Part shown: piece by piece, positions 37,755 to 40,608 of the stretch
Layout of the letters: every line of letters begins with the position of its first letter
Numbering within the stretch: the stretch's first letter is position 1
Origin: Candidatus Hydrogenedentota bacterium
GTDB lineage: Bacteria; Hydrogenedentota; Hydrogenedentia; Hydrogenedentales; CAITNO01
NCBI GenBank assembly: GCA_903893795.1
Contig: CAITNO010000112.1
Location: forward strand, 1-40,608
DNA: 40,608 bases
Reading direction: 5' to 3'
Position numbers and translations under genes: made by a program
Notes under the pieces: generated by a model
Database searches by the model: none
What the model was told of the DNA's origin: nothing
The model's input: only the letters and a program-made list of their open reading frames with translations

Positions 37755-37870
37755 GGGGCCGGGGGAGTTTGCTGAGTTTGACAGGTTTGCCATCGACCCC
37801 TTGCAGCGCATGGACTTTCGGGCGCACCGGCCCTGCGGAGCATCGACGGAGCCTGCGGAGTTTGCCCTGC
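37755..37870 (-). repeat. Nonamer-repeat element 3, reverse unit b
   Basis: Same order as unit a: GGGGCCGGGGGAGTTTGCTG, three GTTTG words, GGACTTTCGGGCGCACCG (37812-37829) and GCGGAGTTTGCCC (37855-37867). Start-to-start distance to unit a is about 145 bases. It ends a few bases from the stop codon of the polymerase gene. Confidence 0.72.
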
Positions 37871-37874
37871 GGGA

Positions 37875-40608
37875 CTACTTGGCCTCGGCCCAGTTGCTGC
37901 CCATGCCGCACTCGACCAGATTGACCGTCGGCGCGCCGGGGAACATCTCCAGAAAAGCCTGGGACATGCACTCCCGAAGGGCGTCGGCCACCCTGTCCGT
38001 CTCCGCCTGCGCGCACTCGACCAGGATGTCGTCGTGCACGGTGTTGACGATGAAAGCATCCAGCGGCTCCAGCCGCTCGTCCACCAGCGCCAATGCCCGG
38101 AGCATGATTTCACCGGCCGTGCCCTGGATGGGCGTGTTCAGGCTCTTCGGGAAGACGCTCTTCTCGCCGTCCGCGAAGGAGCGCACCCGTCCACCCTTCG
38201 TCCGCGCGGGACGCCTCGACCGGGCCAGCCTCTCCGTGCCGTCGCGCCACTGCCCCAGACGCGGGTAGGCCGCGAAGAAGCCCCGCTGGAAGCTGGTGGC
38301 CTCCTCCAGCGTCAGCTCGACGCCGTAGGTGTTCTTGGCGTAGCCGCACAGCCCCTTGCCCCCCTGACCGTAGAGTGTGCCGAAGCCCACCGCCTTGGCC
38401 ATCTGCCGCTGCTCCTTGCTGACCTCCTCCGAGGGTATACCGAGCACGCGGGACGCAGTCAGCCGATGCAGGTCCGCGCCCTCTCGGTAGGCGTCGAGCA
38501 TGGCCTCGTCCCCCGAGAGCAGGGCCGCCACGCGCAGGTCGATTTGGCTGAAGTCGGCACCCACCAGCGCCCGCCCGGCTCCTGCCGGGAAAAGTCTGCG
38601 CACCTCCGCGTCGCGCGGGATGGACTGCAGGTTGGGGTCGCTGCTGGACATGCGCCCCGTGACGGCCCCGGTCAGGTGGAAGCTAGCGTGGATTCGCCCC
38701 GTCGCCGGGCTGGCGAAGGACCCCAGCGTGTCGCCGCACTTGGACAGGAGCTCCTGCAGCTTGCTGAGTGGGAGCAGCAGGGACACCACCTCCAGGTCCG
38801 CGTTCGCCTCCAGCACGTCCGCCGCCGTGCTCAGCAGCCCCCCTGGCGTCTCCTGCCACGCCGCGACGCGGTCCGGGGACAGTGCGTCCCGCAGCCACTC
38901 GCTCTTCTGCTTGTCCGAGTCGAGGTTGATGTCCGCCCCCATGATGGCGCGCACCCGCCGCTCCAGGGGCTCCACCTCCGCCCGCCACCGGGCGACCAGC
39001 GCCGCGTGCGCCGCAGCATCGAAGCCGAACCCACGCAGTTCCAGGCGGGCCACGGCGCGCTGGGCGTCGCGCATGCGCAGGTAGACCGGCTCCAGCCGCT
39101 GCATGCGGAGTCGGCTGGTCAGCGCGTCGGCCAACTGCACAAGGTGGAGCGCGCGGCCCGCCGCGAGGGCCAGCAGCGCCTCCGGCAGCGTCTCGCACCC
39201 CCAGTCGGTCTTTTTCCCGGCCCCGCCGAGCTCGACGTCGATGGACCGATGCAGCACGCTCTCCAGCCCGAGAGCCATGCGCTTCGAGTCCGTTGGATCT
39301 TTGATGCCCGAGGTCTCGTTTGTCAGCGCGTTCCACATGAGCATCGTACACTCGACGGTGCCCACCGGCACCCCCGCGTGGAGAAAGTGCTCCATGAGGC
39401 GGACGCCGTCGTGCGCCACCAGCCTGCGTCCCAGCAGCGGGGCAAGTATCGCGCCCAGCTCGCCGCCGCAGGCCGGTCCGTCCACGAGGATGGCGTCGCC
39501 GCGCCGCCCGCTGACCTGCACCAGCCGGATGCGCGACAGGTGCGGGTTGGTGCCTGCCTTGGGGTGGTCGGCGTATTCGGGCGGCTTGGTCGTTTCGATG
39601 GCAACGCCCAGCGTGTCGTTCTCTGCCGCGATGCGCCGGACCTCCCCGGCGGCCTCGCTTGGGTCGGTGATGTGCCGGTAGGTCCGCTCGCGGGAAGCAG
39701 CGGGAGTCGGTGCAGTTGGCGCGGTCTCGGCAGGTGGCGCAGTTTGGACCACGTGCGGCGCGACCGGGGCCGGTGCAGGCGGTGTGCTGTCGGCACGGGG
39801 CGCGGGTGCCGTCCTGATGGTCGGCTGGGAGGCATCGGCTTGGCGCTCCCTGATTATCTTGGCCGTGCGGCGGATGGCCGCGGTGATGAACTTGTCCACG
39901 GGCATCCGCGCCTCGCGCCACGCGTCCGTGACGTCCTTCTGCCCGACGCTGTCCGGAACAAAGCATGCGACCGTGTTGGGGAACTCGGCCTCGAAGGCTC
40001 TGGCCGCCTTGCGTCCCGCGTCGTCGCTGTCCATCACCAGCGGCACGAGCGCGGCGTTCTTGATTGCCTCCAGCGCCGCATCGCCCAGCGGGGCGTTGGT
40101 GCCGCCCAGCGCCACGACCGGGACCGCCGTCTCCTGATGGATGAGCGCGGCGTCCAGCAGGCTCTCCACGACCACGACGGTATCTGTCCGCGCCGGGGGC
40201 CGGAAGCTGATGACCACCGCCTCCAGGCGCGAGCCCGGCAGGAAGCGGTATCGGCCCTGTCCCTTATCCTCCCAGCAGCGCACCTGGAGCGCCATGGGGG
40301 GACCCTCGGCAGGGTAGTAGGGGATCTGGATGCCGTCGGGCAGGGTGAACTGCTTGACCCAGTGGCCGTCCCACCTCTGGTAGGGCAGCAGGCCGCAGCG
40401 GTCCCGCCACATCCACCCGAAGTCCCTGACCAGACCCAGGCGCAGCTTGCCCACCGTCTCGGGGGTGAGGCCGCGCTCCCGGCGCAGCCAGTCCATGGCG
40501 TCCGGGTCCTTCCGGAGCCGCTCCTCGCCGCGCTCGACCTGCTCGCGCACGAACTTCGTCCACTTGGCAGGATCGACTATCTCGTTCGGGTTCTCCTCGA
40601 ACACCTCC
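37875..40608 (-). CDS. TOPRIM-family A DNA polymerase fusion (primase-polymerase-like); 5' end outside window
   Basis: About 910 residues are visible and the frame is open to the right edge; the GTG at 40604 is probably internal. In protein order: a DnaG-like lead (MDWLRRERGLTPETVGKL, LLPYQRWDGHWVKQFTLPDG); TOPRIM with VVVVESLLDA (Glu codon 40164-40166) and MDSDDAG (40020-40034); a Pro/Ala linker (about 39680-39830); a DEDD exonuclease-like domain (about 39100-39680); a family A polymerase (to 37875) with motif A GADFSQIDLR, motif B RQMAKAVGFGTLYGQ and motif C TVHDDI. The exonuclease lacks key acids: GVAIETT has Ala where the first Asp should be. A single protein may prime and extend DNA for the island, with DUF3987 as partner. 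Confidence 0.85.
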   Translation of the reverse strand, partial: EVFEENPNEIVDPAKWTKFVREQVERGEERLRKDPDAMDWLRRERGLTPETVGKLRLGLVRDFGWMWRDRCGLLPYQRWDGHWVKQFTLPDGIQIPYYPAEGPPMALQVRCWEDKGQGRYRFLPGSRLEAVVISFRPPARTDTVVVVESLLDAALIHQETAVPVVALGGTNAPLGDAALEAIKNAALVPLVMDSDDAGRKAARAFEAEFPNTVACFVPDSVGQKDVTDAWREARMPVDKFITAAIRRTAKIIRERQADASQPTIRTAPAPRADSTPPAPAPVAPHVVQTAPPAETAPTAPTPAASRERTYRHITDPSEAAGEVRRIAAENDTLGVAIETTKPPEYADHPKAGTNPHLSRIRLVQVSGRRGDAILVDGPACGGELGAILAPLLGRRLVAHDGVRLMEHFLHAGVPVGTVECTMLMWNALTNETSGIKDPTDSKRMALGLESVLHRSIDVELGGAGKKTDWGCETLPEALLALAAGRALHLVQLADALTSRLRMQRLEPVYLRMRDAQRAVARLELRGFGFDAAAHAALVARWRAEVEPLERRVRAIMGADINLDSDKQKSEWLRDALSPDRVAAWQETPGGLLSTAADVLEANADLEVVSLLLPLSKLQELLSKCGDTLGSFASPATGRIHASFHLTGAVTGRMSSSDPNLQSIPRDAEVRRLFPAGAGRALVGADFSQIDLRVAALLSGDEAMLDAYREGADLHRLTASRVLGIPSEEVSKEQRQMAKAVGFGTLYGQGGKGLCGYAKNTYGVELTLEEATSFQRGFFAAYPRLGQWRDGTERLARSRRPARTKGGRVRSFADGEKSVFPKSLNTPIQGTAGEIMLRALALVDERLEPLDAFIVNTVHDDILVECAQAETDRVADALRECMSQAFLEMFPGAPTVNLVECGMGSNWAEAK

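Noticed and set aside
37043..38113. Frames that read the nonamer repeats as Gln-Thr-Pro, Ala-Asn-Ser or Glu-Phe-Ala repeats
   Set aside because: A 9-bp period always gives three-residue repeats in some frame. The units lie in both orientations, have no shared start or stop and no ribosome site, so coding is not supported.

Overview
The window looks like a piece of a GC-rich, Gram-negative bacterial chromosome with an accessory island attached on its right side. Lineage is inferred, not proven. Two type IV pilin-like proteins with the DUF1559 / H-X-DG architecture, a DUF2961 (GH172) protein, a Pal lipoprotein, a porin and several secreted sugar-active enzymes together resemble Candidatus Hydrogenedentota or Planctomycetota-type genomes.

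Backbone, 1 to about 20,000. The left edge cuts a phytoene desaturase-type carotenoid gene. Three secreted carbohydrate-active proteins follow (SGNH hydrolase, clan GH-A glycoside hydrolase, DUF2961/GH172 protein), then a DUF1559 pilin, a beta-barrel porin with a near-consensus sigma-70 promoter and a ~270-nt leader, a CinA-type deamidase, DnaE (replicative polymerase alpha subunit), a GH4 alpha-galactosidase-like enzyme, Pal, a second pilin in an operon with a small RGG-tailed membrane protein, tRNA-Ser(TGA), a single-domain response regulator and a conserved small protein. Intergenic spaces carry at least two dispersed palindromic repeat families.

Boundary, 20,300 to 20,950. A promoter-RNA-terminator unit predicts an unannotated ~140-nt structured RNA. 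It is followed by a perfect 19-bp inverted repeat.

Accessory island, about 20,950 to the right edge. It contains a DUF3987 ATPase-like replication protein, a 108-aa chimera of a primase-type zinc ribbon and the last 55 residues of a family A DNA polymerase, a complete type I restriction-modification operon (hsdR-hsdS-hsdM, reverse strand), a run of small forward-strand genes including a paralogous pair of unknown family, a tyrosine integrase, and a large TOPRIM-family A polymerase fusion cut by the right edge. DUF3987, primase-polymerase and integrase suggest an integrative element with its own replication functions; the hsd operon would be its defence cargo.

The least explained feature is a family of ~100-120-bp intergenic units built from 9-bp iterations (CAAACNCCG-like). 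In three places the units face each other as large inverted pairs. Two of these pairs bracket the hsd operon and a third lies beside the polymerase stop codon. Together with the zinc ribbon-polymerase chimera they are the best candidates for something undescribed.
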